A stretch of 13,626 nt of DNA from JACCXJ01 sp052387115 (GTDB lineage Bacteria; Pseudomonadota; Gammaproteobacteria; JACCXJ01): positions 1 through 13,626 of the forward strand of contig JBQTJM010000287.1 in NCBI GenBank assembly GCA_052387115.1, read 5' to 3'. A program made the translations under genes and the position numbers. The notes under the pieces are model-generated. The model did not search any database, was not told the DNA's origin, and was given only the letters and a program-made list of their open reading frames with translations. Shown here in pieces: positions 6,354-12,994 of this stretch (positions are counted from its first letter, which is position 1; each line of letters begins with the position of its first letter).

Positions 6354-6393
6354 ATTGCAACAAACTATAGGCTAGCTTCCATGTGCTTGCAAT
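6354..6393. promoter_or_regulatory. Inverted repeat ATTGCAA-N26-TTGCAAT in the LysR leader, copy A
   Basis: The perfect 7-bp arms ATTGCAA (6354-6360) and TTGCAAT (6387-6393) are 26 bp apart, 57 bp before the LysR start codon. Both arms and the exact 26-bp spacing are conserved in repeat copy B (12898-12937) although the surrounding sequence has diverged. This suggests a protein-binding dyad or a mobile-element feature. The intervening CAAACTATAGGCTAGCTTCC is also conserved and holds a possible -10 (TATAGG). Confidence 0.45.
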
Positions 6394-6402
6394 AAGTTTC
6401 TG

Positions 6403-6421
6403 GTAGACACACCGTTTCTAC
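6403..6421. promoter_or_regulatory. Possible LysR-type binding dyad GTAGA-N9-TCTAC
   Basis: GTAGA (6403-6407) and TCTAC (6417-6421) form a dyad 29 bp before the start of the LysR gene, a usual place for autoregulatory LysR sites. In the diverged repeat copy B (around 12946-12965) this dyad is broken, consistent with loss of function next to the broken LysR gene. Confidence 0.35.
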
Positions 6422-6450
6422 ATGGGTAGACAGAGAGGTAGTTCGAGTAG

Positions 6451-7473
6451 ATGGATAGGTTGATGGGTATGAAGGTGTTCCTCGCGGTGGCCGACGCGGC
6501 CAGTTTTTCGGCCGCAGGCCGGACCCTCGGGGTCTCCAAGGCGATGGTCAGCAGGCACGTCGCCCATCTGGAGGACCGTCTCGGAGTGCGCTTGCTTCAA
6601 CGCAGCACACGCTGGGTGCGCCTGACCGACGCGGGTAGCACGTATCAGGAACACTGCCGTCGGATCCTGGCGGACATCGACGAGACGGAGCGTGTGGTCG
6701 CAGCGCTCCACGCCGAGCCGCGCGGGCTGCTCAGGGTAGCGGCACCGACCTCGCTCGGGAGCTACCATCTGGCGCCCGCCATCTCGGACTACACGGCCTT
6801 GTTCCCCGATGTCCAGGTGCGCTTGATCCTGAACGATAGCGCCGAAGACCCGATCAAGGAGCGCACCGATGTGGTGGTCCGCATCGGGAGGCTGGCGTCC
6901 TCGAACCTTATCGCCCGCCGCATCGCCGAGGTCCGATGGGTCACTTGCGCCGCTCCGGCTTACCTGAAGCGCTTCGGGATACCGCAAGTCCCCGGCGACC
7001 TCGCGCGCCACAACTGCCTGATCTATACCGGCGGGCCGACGTCGGGCGAGTGGCGGTTCAAAGGGCCGGACAGGGAGTATGGGCTCTCAGTGACCGGCGA
7101 CTTCGAGGCCAATGTGGCCGAGGCGGTGCGTATGGCCGGGTTGCGCGGGCAAGGCCTCTTGCAGCTCGCGAGCTATGTGGTCCAACGCGACATCGATGTC
7201 GGGCGGCTGCGTGCCGTCCTTCCGGAGCATGAGGCCAACCCGCTCCCGATCCACGCCGTCTACGCTGACCGCTGCCTATCGGCCGCGGTGCGCACGTTCG
7301 TCGAGTTTTTGGAGACGCGGTTGCTGGGTGGGCGCGGGGCGGTACCTCCAGAGCGCACATTCGGAAACGCCGAGGGGCCAATCCAGTCCGGGCCGGTCCA
7401 TGGCTGCCGTGCCGAAGCGGCTGGTGCCGGCGAGGAGGCTGCAAAGGCTTACCGTCAGGTCCCGTGTACCTAG
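6451..7473 (+). CDS. LysR-family transcriptional regulator 1, upstream of mtdB
   Basis: This is a cytoplasmic DNA-binding regulator. The N-terminal winged HTH spans residues about 1-60: it starts MDRLMGMKVF, and the recognition-helix region reads SKAMVSRHVAHLEDRLGVRL. The substrate-binding domain follows from about residue 90 (RGLLRVAAPTSLGSYHLAPA) to about 290 (AAVRTFVEFLETRL). It is clearly paralogous and colinear with the LysR protein at 10693-11595. The protein is 340 residues, about 40 longer than its paralogue. The extra tail after ETRL (from about 7324) is low-complexity and probably reflects loss of the original stop. The gene ends 129 bp before mtdB in the same direction, so mtdB is a plausible target. 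The effector is unknown. Confidence 0.92.
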   Translation: MDRLMGMKVFLAVADAASFSAAGRTLGVSKAMVSRHVAHLEDRLGVRLLQRSTRWVRLTDAGSTYQEHCRRILADIDETERVVAALHAEPRGLLRVAAPTSLGSYHLAPAISDYTALFPDVQVRLILNDSAEDPIKERTDVVVRIGRLASSNLIARRIAEVRWVTCAAPAYLKRFGIPQVPGDLARHNCLIYTGGPTSGEWRFKGPDREYGLSVTGDFEANVAEAVRMAGLRGQGLLQLASYVVQRDIDVGRLRAVLPEHEANPLPIHAVYADRCLSAAVRTFVEFLETRLLGGRGAVPPERTFGNAEGPIQSGPVHGCRAEAAGAGEEAAKAYRQVPCT

Positions 7474-7537
7474 AATCGTCGACGAACGCCTGCAAGCCCT
7501 TGCCCTTTTTGATGATCGACCACGGTCATCACCTCCT
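7470..7537 (-). other. Buried perfect Shine-Dalgarno sequence and mini-ORF on the reverse strand
   Basis: On the minus strand, AGGAGGTGAT (7537-7528) is fully complementary to the 16S rRNA 3' end. It is followed at 8-nt spacing by GTG (7523-7521), opening the 17-residue frame VVDHQKGQGLAGVRRRF with a TAG at 7472-7470. A frame ending GFTLVDLRR stops within the Shine-Dalgarno sequence, as in coupled genes. This looks like the junction of two lost minus-strand genes and is not an active locus. The segment also contains TGATGA-N10-TCATCA (7510-7531), a possible site upstream of mtdB. Confidence 0.3.
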
Positions 7538-7602
7538 CAGATCCACCAGCGTAAAGCCCGAGTATCCGGGACTCTAGGCAGAGCCGCCGACATCGATACG
7601 CC

Positions 7603-8505
7603 ATGAGCGATCCCTATCTCTTGCACATGTTCAACCCTACCAAGAATGTCAGCCCCTTCGACGTCAACATGGCCTACGAGGCCGACTTCGATGAGGTGAT
7701 CCCCTATACCGGCGTCACTCTTGAGGACGTTCGTACGCTCACTCAGGATGCGATCTTCTCGCGGCGTCCTAGGGCCATGGGGCGCACCGGGATCTTCATC
7801 GGGGGTCGCGATTTCGGGCTCGCGATGGCGATGCTGGAGGAGGCCAGGGCAGCGATGGTCCCGCCGTTCGCGGTCTCGGCGTTCGCCGATCCGAGCGGTG
7901 CGGTAACCACGGCGGCGGCTTCGATGGCCTGTGTGGAGTCCTGGATCGCGAGGCAGGGCGGCGGGGGACTGGCGGGCCGGTCGGTGTATATCATCGGCAC
8001 GGGACCGGTCGCCGCGTGCGCGGGGGTCTTAGGGGCGCGAGCCGGTGCCGAGGTGGTGCTGACCGACTTTCGGGGCCGGGCAGCGAGCCTCGCGGTGGTC
8101 ACCGAGTACAATGGCCGATACGGGCTGACCATGCAGGCCGGGGATAGCAGCTCGCAGGAAAGGATCGACGCCTTCGTGCCGCATGCCGAGGTCTTGATCG
8201 GTGCATCCAAGGCCGGCGTGCGTGTGTTGCATACCGATCAGCTCAGGGAGGCAGGGCGCCTCCTGGTCGCCGCGGACGTCAATGCCGTCCCGCCCTCGGG
8301 GATCGAGGGCGTCGGCAGCCACGACTTCGGAAAGCCCATCGAAGGCACGCCCGGGCCGGCCGTCGCGGTCGGAGCCTTGGCGATCGGGAATGTGAAGTAC
8401 AAGACCCATCATGCTCTCTTCCAGATGATGATCGAGGCGGAAACCCCGATCTACATCGAGCACTCGACGGCCTTCGAGGTCGCGCGGCAGTTCGCCTCGG
8501 CGTGA
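7603..8505 (+). CDS. mtdB: NAD(P)-dependent methylene-tetrahydromethanopterin dehydrogenase
   Basis: MtdB oxidises methylene-H4MPT to methenyl-H4MPT with NAD+ or NADP+, the first dehydrogenation of the H4MPT formaldehyde-oxidation pathway. The 300-residue protein begins with the MtdB-type LLHMFNPTKNVSPFDVNMAY, unlike the FDTD-type start of MtdA. The catalytic/pterin domain includes VIPYTGVTLEDV and GIFIGGRD. A Rossmann segment follows at residues about 127-150 (YIIGTGPVA, glycine motif 132-137), then VAADVNAVPPSGIEG and GALAIGNVKYKTHH, all family signatures. The ATG at 7603 fits homologues, although no strong Shine-Dalgarno sequence precedes it. It is separated from the fhc operon by about 3.6 kb and lies downstream of LysR 1. 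Confidence 0.95.
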   Translation: MSDPYLLHMFNPTKNVSPFDVNMAYEADFDEVIPYTGVTLEDVRTLTQDAIFSRRPRAMGRTGIFIGGRDFGLAMAMLEEARAAMVPPFAVSAFADPSGAVTTAAASMACVESWIARQGGGGLAGRSVYIIGTGPVAACAGVLGARAGAEVVLTDFRGRAASLAVVTEYNGRYGLTMQAGDSSSQERIDAFVPHAEVLIGASKAGVRVLHTDQLREAGRLLVAADVNAVPPSGIEGVGSHDFGKPIEGTPGPAVAVGALAIGNVKYKTHHALFQMMIEAETPIYIEHSTAFEVARQFASA

Positions 8506-8594
8506 ACACCGCCGGTGAACGCCCCAATGAACAAGGATGATGCCGGCTAGGTGCGCCGCGCCATGCCCTCGAACGCGCCCAGCGCGCGCCAGTT

Positions 8595-8758
8595 GCGGGC
8601 GAGGTGCCGGTCTGGGCGATACTGGTCCACAGTGGTGAGCCGCTGCGCAAGGGTTGGAACTGTCCCATCGCCCGGCGGGATGCGAGCGCGCACGCGGAGG
8701 TCATGGCTTTGCGAGTGGCGGCGATCCACGTCGGCAGCTGCCGCCTGCCGCGGGCGCT
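8595..8758 (+). pseudogene. tadA: Remnant of tRNA adenosine deaminase gene
   Basis: The plus frame starting at 8595 reads AGEVPVWAILVHSGEPLRKG, then WNCPIARRDASAHAEVMALR, then about 16 further residues. This tracks the first half of the TadA deaminase domain: GEVPVGA-VLV, GWN-PI, and the HAE motif with the zinc histidine and catalytic glutamate. There is no usable start, and the frame runs into unrelated DNA before the PCxxC motif, so both remaining zinc cysteines are missing. TadA makes inosine at the wobble base of tRNA-Arg and is normally essential, so an intact copy should exist elsewhere. Confidence 0.78.
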
Positions 8759-8761
8759 AAA

Positions 8762-9110
8762 AGATGCCAGGTTCGGATACTGTTCGATGTCGATATCGAA
8801 CACTCGTTTAAGCCAACGGGCCCAGCTCATGCGGACCGCCGCCGACGGATGGGATGTCTCACCGTGATCAGCTGAGTGTGCATTAGCGTTGACCGGCGCG
8901 CTGGCGATGATCGCGGAACGTAGCGTGGCGTTGAGCGCGAGCACGCCCATGGAACTGGATCAGATGCAACGGCGGACGGGGAACCAGCGCGGCCGGGCGG
9001 TTGCATGAACTCCAGCGGTGACATCACCATGGGGTCGTGCCATCTCGATAGGGTGCCTCCGGTGTGAGCACCACCTGCCCGGCACGGTTGAGTGTAAAGC
9101 GTTCGTTTCG
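8762..9110 (-). pseudogene. Degraded IS91-family transposase C-terminal remnant
   Basis: Read on the minus strand through several frameshifts, the following appear in order: LNRAGQVVLTPEAPYRDGTT (ending near 9030), VMSPLEFMQ, AALVPRPPLHLIQFH, GVLALNATLRS (around 8945-8915), and finally MSWARWLKRVFDIDIEQYPN (ending near 8765). These match, in order, the C-terminal part of IS91-type (Y2-transposase) proteins, where the last block normally continues into a Cys-rich CPxCGG segment. Here the first Cys is Tyr and the remainder is missing. The 8765 end meets the tadA remnant directly. At least three frame changes make it non-functional. Confidence 0.75.
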
Positions 9111-9313
9111 CGATGACGCAGCGGGTAATATAGCGGCAAACGCCCGGCTGATCGCTGCGAAGTCGAAAGTCGGCATCGCTCCGGTTACGGGTGTCTGGCT
9201 CGCGGCTGGAGCCGCGCCGGCCATCATAATCGCCCATTCGACTCCAAGCTGCCCGGCGTCTTTTCAGTCATCCTGACTGTAGCTGGCGTGGGCGCCGTCC
9301 TATGACCCCGCGG
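9111..9313. other. Unassigned DNA between IS91 remnant and patatin promoter
   Basis: No recognisable gene is seen on either strand. There is a small dyad, CAGTC-N5-GACTG, at about 9267-9281 without a T-run. Confidence 0.3.
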
Positions 9314-9342
9314 TTGACATTCGAGCGGCCCCTCGCTACCGT
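9314..9342 (+). promoter_or_regulatory. Sigma-70-like promoter upstream of the patatin gene
   Basis: A perfect -35 TTGACA (9314-9319) is followed at the optimal 17-bp spacing by TACCGT (9337-9342), which matches the -10 consensus at three of six positions including both outer ones. It lies about 33 bp before the chosen ATG at 9375. Confidence 0.45.
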
Positions 9343-9374
9343 AGCCCCTTACTTTGCTGTGGTGCAGCAAACGA

Positions 9375-10406
9375 ATGATGCGGCGGCGGACGAAGGTTAT
9401 CAACCTGGCCCTTCAAGGGGGCGGTGCGCACGGCGCGTTTACCTGGGGGGTCTTGGATCGCCTGCTTGAAGACGAGCGCATCGAGATCGAAGGGATCAGT
9501 GGGAGCAGTTCCGGGGCCATGAACGCGGTGATGGTGGCCTACGGGCTCGCCCTTGACGGTCCCAAGGGGGCCCGGGCGCATCTCGCGCGTTTCTGGGAGG
9601 CGGTTGGGAGCCGTGTCCCCTTCAACTCTGAGCCGCACCCGTCTGGGCTACCTATCAACGGCTCCGAGAAGGCGGCATTGCCATGGTTGCAGGCCTACAT
9701 CGCGTTGTCGCGCGCACTCTCGCCTTACCTCGTCAATCCTTGGAACCTTAACCCGCTGCGCGCAATCATCGAAGATCTAGTGGACTTCGACTGGCTCCGA
9801 GCCCAGGCCCCGATCAAGCTGTTCGTGGCCTCGACACGGGTCCAGAGCGGCAAGATGGTGGTGTTCCAGAATGCACAGTTGTCGGCGGAGGTCCTGCTGG
9901 CCTCGGCCTGCGTCCCGTCCCTACACCACGCCATTGAGATCGAGGGCGAGGTCTATTGGGACGGCGGGTTTTCGGGCAACCCGGCGGTTTTCCCCCTTAT
10001 CTTCGAGTGCCGGCATGCGGACGTCGTCATCGTCATGCTGCATCCCCTGCAGCGCCCCGTTACGCCAAGCACCGCCCAGGCGATCTGGGAGCGCATGACC
10101 GAGATGGCCTTCAATGCGACCTTTCTCCGGGAGATGCGCGCCATCGGCGAGTTGAAGGCGCATGCCTCGAAAAGCCTAATCGCCTTCGGCGCCATCGAGC
10201 GGAGATTTCGGCGCTTGAGATGCCATCTCATCGAAGGCGAGGAATTGATGGCGGGGCTCACTCCTTCAAGCCGCTTCAATCCCCGGATGTCCTTCCTGAG
10301 GACGCTGCGCGATCAAGGCCGCGCCCATGCCGAGCGCTGGCTCGATGAGACCTTCGATAACCTCGGCAATTGCACGACCTTCGACATCGCCGCACGTTTC
10401 GCGTGA
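9375..10406 (+). CDS. Patatin-like phospholipase family protein
   Basis: This is a predicted Ser-Asp dyad lipid acyl hydrolase. Numbered from the ATG at 9375, the protein (343 residues) has the glycine-rich oxyanion loop LALQGGGAHGAF (residues 11-22), the nucleophile elbow GSSSG with Ser45 (43-47), and the catalytic DGG motif with Asp196 (YWDGGFSGNP). An upstream TTG at 9354 in the same frame is less likely because it falls close to the promoter -10 and adds no conserved sequence. Such proteins act on membrane or storage lipids, and some lie near polyhydroxybutyrate genes. The PhaB-like scrap at 4983-5090 is not close enough to argue for that. No signal peptide is seen, so it is probably cytoplasmic or membrane-associated. 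Confidence 0.92.
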   Translation: MMRRRTKVINLALQGGGAHGAFTWGVLDRLLEDERIEIEGISGSSSGAMNAVMVAYGLALDGPKGARAHLARFWEAVGSRVPFNSEPHPSGLPINGSEKAALPWLQAYIALSRALSPYLVNPWNLNPLRAIIEDLVDFDWLRAQAPIKLFVASTRVQSGKMVVFQNAQLSAEVLLASACVPSLHHAIEIEGEVYWDGGFSGNPAVFPLIFECRHADVVIVMLHPLQRPVTPSTAQAIWERMTEMAFNATFLREMRAIGELKAHASKSLIAFGAIERRFRRLRCHLIEGEELMAGLTPSSRFNPRMSFLRTLRDQGRAHAERWLDETFDNLGNCTTFDIAARFA

Positions 10407-10692
10407 TCGCGAGGAGGAGCTGTGCTTCCCGCACCGATCGAAGACCAACCCGAACCTGGGCTTTGGCCCGTACTCACGGATGATCTTTGGGTGGTTGACG
10501 CCTCCGGGGCCTCACAATTATACCATTCTAACAATAGGTCACGTTGCCACCTCCGAAGAGTTCCGCCTAAAGGGCGAGGTTGACAGTGTTCGTGTTCGCG
10601 ACACAGCAGCTTCTCCTGTTCCAACCCTTCTCCTCCGGAGAAGTGAAGCTTTTCGCGCAGCTAATCGAGTACCATTGGCGCCCTTTTCTCAA
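10407..10692. other. Gap between convergent patatin and LysR 2 genes
   Basis: No convincing gene. CTTCTCC-TCC-GGAGAAG (10627-10643) is a 7-bp hairpin placed between the converging gene ends but lacks a proper T-run, so it is only a weak terminator candidate. TTGACG (10495-10500) with TATACC (10519-10524) at 18-bp spacing resembles a plus-strand promoter but has no gene to serve, since LysR 2 is on the other strand. Confidence 0.35.
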
Positions 10693-11595
10693 TCACCCGC
10701 CCCAATCAGGATCCTTTTGAAATCGCTCCTGAAGAAACTCCACAAAGGTGCGCACCGTGGCCGCTAGATGCTCCCGGTGCGGATACACCGCATGGATAGA
10801 CACTTTATCGGGTGCGTAATCCGTCAGCACGGCCCGCAATCTCCCCGCTCTGAGGTCCGAACCGACAACATAGGCAAGAAGTTGCACGAGCCCCCGTCCG
10901 CTGAGAGCAGCCATACGCACGGCATCCCCCAGATTGGCCTCGAAATCACCAGAAACCGAGACCAAGAACTCGCCCTCTGGACCTTTGAAGAGCCACTCGC
11001 CTTTCGGCGTCCATTCCGTATAGATCAAACAGTTGTGCTGCGCCAGATCGTCTGGCGTTCGGGGCATGCCGTGCGCCTTGAGATAGGCCGGCGCGCCGCA
11101 GACCACCGCCTGCACGGACGCCAGCTGGCGCGCGACGAGACTTGAATCGGGCAGTTTACCCAACCGAATCGCCAAGTCCAGCCCCTCCTCGACTAGGTCC
11201 ACCCACGGGTCCTGGAGAGAGAGCAGTACCTTGACTGCGGGGTACCGCTTCTCATAGTCGGCAATGGCCGGCACCAGATGAAAGGTCCCCAAGGACGAGG
11301 GAGCTCTGAGTTTCAGGGCGCCTCGCGGTTCGGTATTCAGCTCCATCACTGCGCGCTCGGCCTCCTCCACAGCGGTCAAGATCTTTTTGCACTTTTCCAG
11401 GTAAGTAGCCCCAGCCTCCGTCAGATGTAAACGCCGGTTGGTGCGATTCAAGACACGCGCGCCCAAGAGGTCTTCCAGCGCATGGATTTGCTTACTCACC
11501 ATCGCCTTAGATAGGGCGAGTTTCTCCGCCGCGGCGGAGAAACTCCCGGTCTGCACCACGGTGGCGAACACCTTCATGCTGGCCAATTTATTCAT
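10693..11595 (-). CDS. LysR-family transcriptional regulator 2
   Basis: This is a 300-residue LysR regulator with the typical layout. The N-terminal winged HTH spans residues 1-60, with SFSAAAEKLALSKAMVSKQI and HALEDLLGARVLNRTNRRL. The effector domain runs from about residue 90 (RGALKLRAPSSLGTFHLVPA) to AATVRTFVEFLQERF near the end. It is colinear and strongly similar to LysR 1 at 6451-7473, so the two are paralogues. The ATG at 11595 is preceded by GAGG at suitable spacing on the minus strand. The gene is transcribed away from the small membrane-protein gene at 11786, so the shared region between them is its probable autoregulatory and target region. The effector is unknown. Confidence 0.94.
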   Translation of the reverse strand: MNKLASMKVFATVVQTGSFSAAAEKLALSKAMVSKQIHALEDLLGARVLNRTNRRLHLTEAGATYLEKCKKILTAVEEAERAVMELNTEPRGALKLRAPSSLGTFHLVPAIADYEKRYPAVKVLLSLQDPWVDLVEEGLDLAIRLGKLPDSSLVARQLASVQAVVCGAPAYLKAHGMPRTPDDLAQHNCLIYTEWTPKGEWLFKGPEGEFLVSVSGDFEANLGDAVRMAALSGRGLVQLLAYVVGSDLRAGRLRAVLTDYAPDKVSIHAVYPHREHLAATVRTFVEFLQERFQKDPDWGG

Positions 11596-11613
11596 AGCCC
11601 TACCTCGTCAATC

Positions 11614-11641
11614 GTTTACTGCGATGAAACGTCATGTAAAC
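11614..11641. promoter_or_regulatory. Dyad GTTTAC-N16-GTAAAC upstream of LysR 2
   Basis: GTTTAC (11614-11619) and GTAAAC (11636-11641) form a perfect 6-bp dyad starting 18 bp before the LysR 2 start codon. On the minus strand the arms coincide with a possible -35 (TTTACA) and -10 (TAAACG) pair. A regulator bound here would sit on the LysR 2 promoter. It is a candidate autoregulation site. Confidence 0.4.
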
Positions 11642-11651
11642 CGAACGCATG

Positions 11652-11680
11652 TTGTTTAGAGACGCGCCAGTCCCTAAAGT
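11652..11680 (+). promoter_or_regulatory. Weak sigma-70-like promoter towards the small membrane-protein gene
   Basis: TTGTTT (11652-11657) and TAAAGT (11675-11680) are separated by 17 bp and face the gene at 11786. Matches to consensus are 3/6 and 4/6, so this is a tentative call. Confidence 0.25.
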
Positions 11681-11785
11681 TGGTGCACCGCAGCAATGAT
11701 AACCCATGTGGGCGACGGATTGAAGAACGGTTTGTTGGGTGAATGCGCGAACGCGATGTCAACCTAGACCTAGAGGAGAAACGCC

Positions 11786-12277
11786 ATGAACCATAAAGAT
11801 GTTTCCGCGCTGTTGAGCTTGGCTACGGTACCCACGACCTCCTATCCGGCTACTGCCGAGAGCGTATGGCGGATCAGCCGATATTTTTGTCCAGAAGGAG
11901 GCCATAGCAAACCGCGCTGGCTAGGTCTATCCCGGCTGTCCGCCCGGCTGTCCGCGGCGAAGAAAGGCTTTTTACGGCTTCTTTGCTACTTGGCCGCGAT
12001 AGTGCTGACCACCGCCTTGTATGCGGCCCTGAGTTCCTATGGGGAGTTCATCAACACCCCACCCCCGTGCGCATTGGAGAACCACCATGGGCCGGGAAAC
12101 TGCCCGGTGCAGGTGCTGCGCTGGTATCCGATGAGTGCGGTTGAAGCTTGGCGCTCACCGCGGCGCGAAGTGGACCGCGCAGCGACTACTTGGGGAATAG
12201 GGAACGGGAATAGGGCACCACCACCCTCACCGGTGGCCGGCGCCGTTACGCCCCGCTCTCGCCCGAGCCCGCCATGA
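11786..12277 (+). CDS. Hypothetical single-pass membrane protein
   Basis: I do not recognise this 163-residue protein. The strong GAGGAG at 11773-11778, 7 bp before the ATG, supports translation. One hydrophobic helix is seen at about residues 62-84 (starting FLRLLCYLAAIVLTTALYAA), preceded by a basic stretch (RLSARLSAAKK). This predicts a cytoplasmic N-terminus and an external C-terminus bearing two Cys (95 and 106). RLSARLSA reflects a small in-frame DNA duplication. Residues after about 120 are Arg/Pro-rich and may be run-off coding from a lost stop. It is transcribed divergently from LysR 2, so it may be that regulator's target. It could also be a decayed gene. Confidence 0.5.
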   Translation: MNHKDVSALLSLATVPTTSYPATAESVWRISRYFCPEGGHSKPRWLGLSRLSARLSAAKKGFLRLLCYLAAIVLTTALYAALSSYGEFINTPPPCALENHHGPGNCPVQVLRWYPMSAVEAWRSPRREVDRAATTWGIGNGNRAPPPSPVAGAVTPRSRPSPP

Positions 12278-12318
12278 AGCGGATCTCGTGGGCGGGCAGC
12301 GGTCCCCATCTAGCTACA

Positions 12319-12582
12319 TTATTTCCAGTCTGTTCCAATGTCGGCGACGTGCGGGTTGTCGATACGCCGCCCGACCCATTCTTCCAAAACGAAGCGATCG
12401 ATATGGCCGAGGTCGTCCTCGTAGTTGACCGACGGCGTCTTGAGCGCGACCTGCCCCCCCGTTCCGTTGTCGATTGCGAGATAGATCTGCGAGCGGTTGC
12501 TAGCGTGCACCTCGCGGATGATACGATAGCCATCGAGGGTCATGCTAGGTCGGTCCGTGTGCGCGTCAGCAAGACCCGGCAA
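12319..12582 (-). pseudogene. N-lobe remnant of a Ser/Thr protein kinase
   Basis: The minus-strand frame reads LDGYRIIREVHASNRSQIYL (degenerate nucleotide-binding loop region), VALKTPSVNYEDD (with the invariant N-lobe lysine), then FVLEEWVGRRIDNPHV (C-helix region with the Glu). This is the start of a Hanks-type kinase domain of the sort found in bacterial PP2C-phosphatase/kinase fusion proteins. It breaks off after NPHV into a short unrelated tail (ADIGTDWK) and a stop at 12319. The HRD, DFG and all C-lobe elements are absent, and so is any phosphatase part upstream. It is therefore a fragment, not a working kinase. Confidence 0.75.
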
Positions 12583-12782
12583 CCGCCAGGGCTTGGTGTG
12601 AATGCCCTTGTCGATTCAGTATATCCTCAGAGCCGGCAGGCCCCGACCGCAGGCTCGAACGGCGCCTTCTTGGTGCGCGGCGCTGTCACTCCGTTCGGTG
12701 GCGCCTGTTTTTGGTGCAGGACGCCGCCCGGCGCGGACTATGTGCGGGAGCTGCTCAGGGTGGCGGCACCGAGCCGCTCTGC

Positions 12783-12809
12783 AAAAAAAGTAGGGCGTCC
12801 TTGCCCCAC
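12783..12809 (-). terminator. Rho-independent terminator-like hairpin, reverse strand, in repeat copy B
   Basis: The stem GTGGGGC (12809-12803)/GCCCTAC (12796-12790), the 6-nt loop and the T7 tail (12789-12783, minus strand) are identical to the hairpin at 6256-6230. It points towards the kinase remnant on the same strand. Confidence 0.55.
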
Positions 12810-12897
12810 CAAGGGTCCGCGGCGGGGGTGGAGGTACGTCGTCCGCGGAGGAGGCGTCGTGTTGCCGTTTGTCTGTGGATCGGGTAAGCTATGCTGC

Positions 12898-12937
12898 ATT
12901 GCAACAAACTATAGGCTAGCTTCCATTGTCTTGCAAT
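12898..12937. promoter_or_regulatory. Inverted repeat ATTGCAA-N26-TTGCAAT, copy B
   Basis: ATTGCAA (12898-12904) and TTGCAAT (12931-12937) have the same 26-bp spacing as in copy A. They lie 57 bp before the start codon of the broken LysR gene, the same distance as in copy A. Confidence 0.45.
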
Positions 12938-12994
12938 AGGCCTTTGGTAAGACGCACCGTTTCACCATCGTATACAAAGAGGCGGATCGAGAAG

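Larger units (their letters stand above)
6150..6525 (+). repeat. Long direct repeat, copy A (partner at 12700-13069)
   Basis: This stretch aligns almost end to end with 12700-13069 and is interrupted only by small indels. Shared landmarks in order are CTGTT-TTGGTGC, GCTGCTCAGGGTGGCGGCA, the A7 run with GTAGGGCGTCCTTGCCCCAC, GGAGGTACGTCGTCCGCGGA, ATTGCAACAAACTATAGGCT, the LysR start codon, and the first 25 codons of the LysR gene. It therefore covers the whole promoter/leader region plus the LysR N-terminus. The repeats lie in the same orientation about 6.55 kb apart and could recombine to delete or duplicate the segment carrying mtdB. Confidence 0.85.

Noticed and set aside
7528..7537. Fragment of a 16S rRNA 3' end (ATCACCTCCT on the plus strand)
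   Set aside because: Only these ten bases match and the flanks do not resemble 16S rRNA. It is better explained as a Shine-Dalgarno sequence on the minus strand.
7112..7606. Plus-strand frame of 164 codons overlapping the LysR 1 tail and reaching mtdB
   Set aside because: Mostly an out-of-frame reading of LysR 1, Arg/Ser/Pro-rich, with no motif.
12274..12939. Plus-strand frame of 221 codons across the kinase remnant and repeat B
   Set aside because: It reads antisense through the kinase fragment and then through the non-coding leader of the repeat. The start lacks a ribosome binding site. No homology is recognisable.
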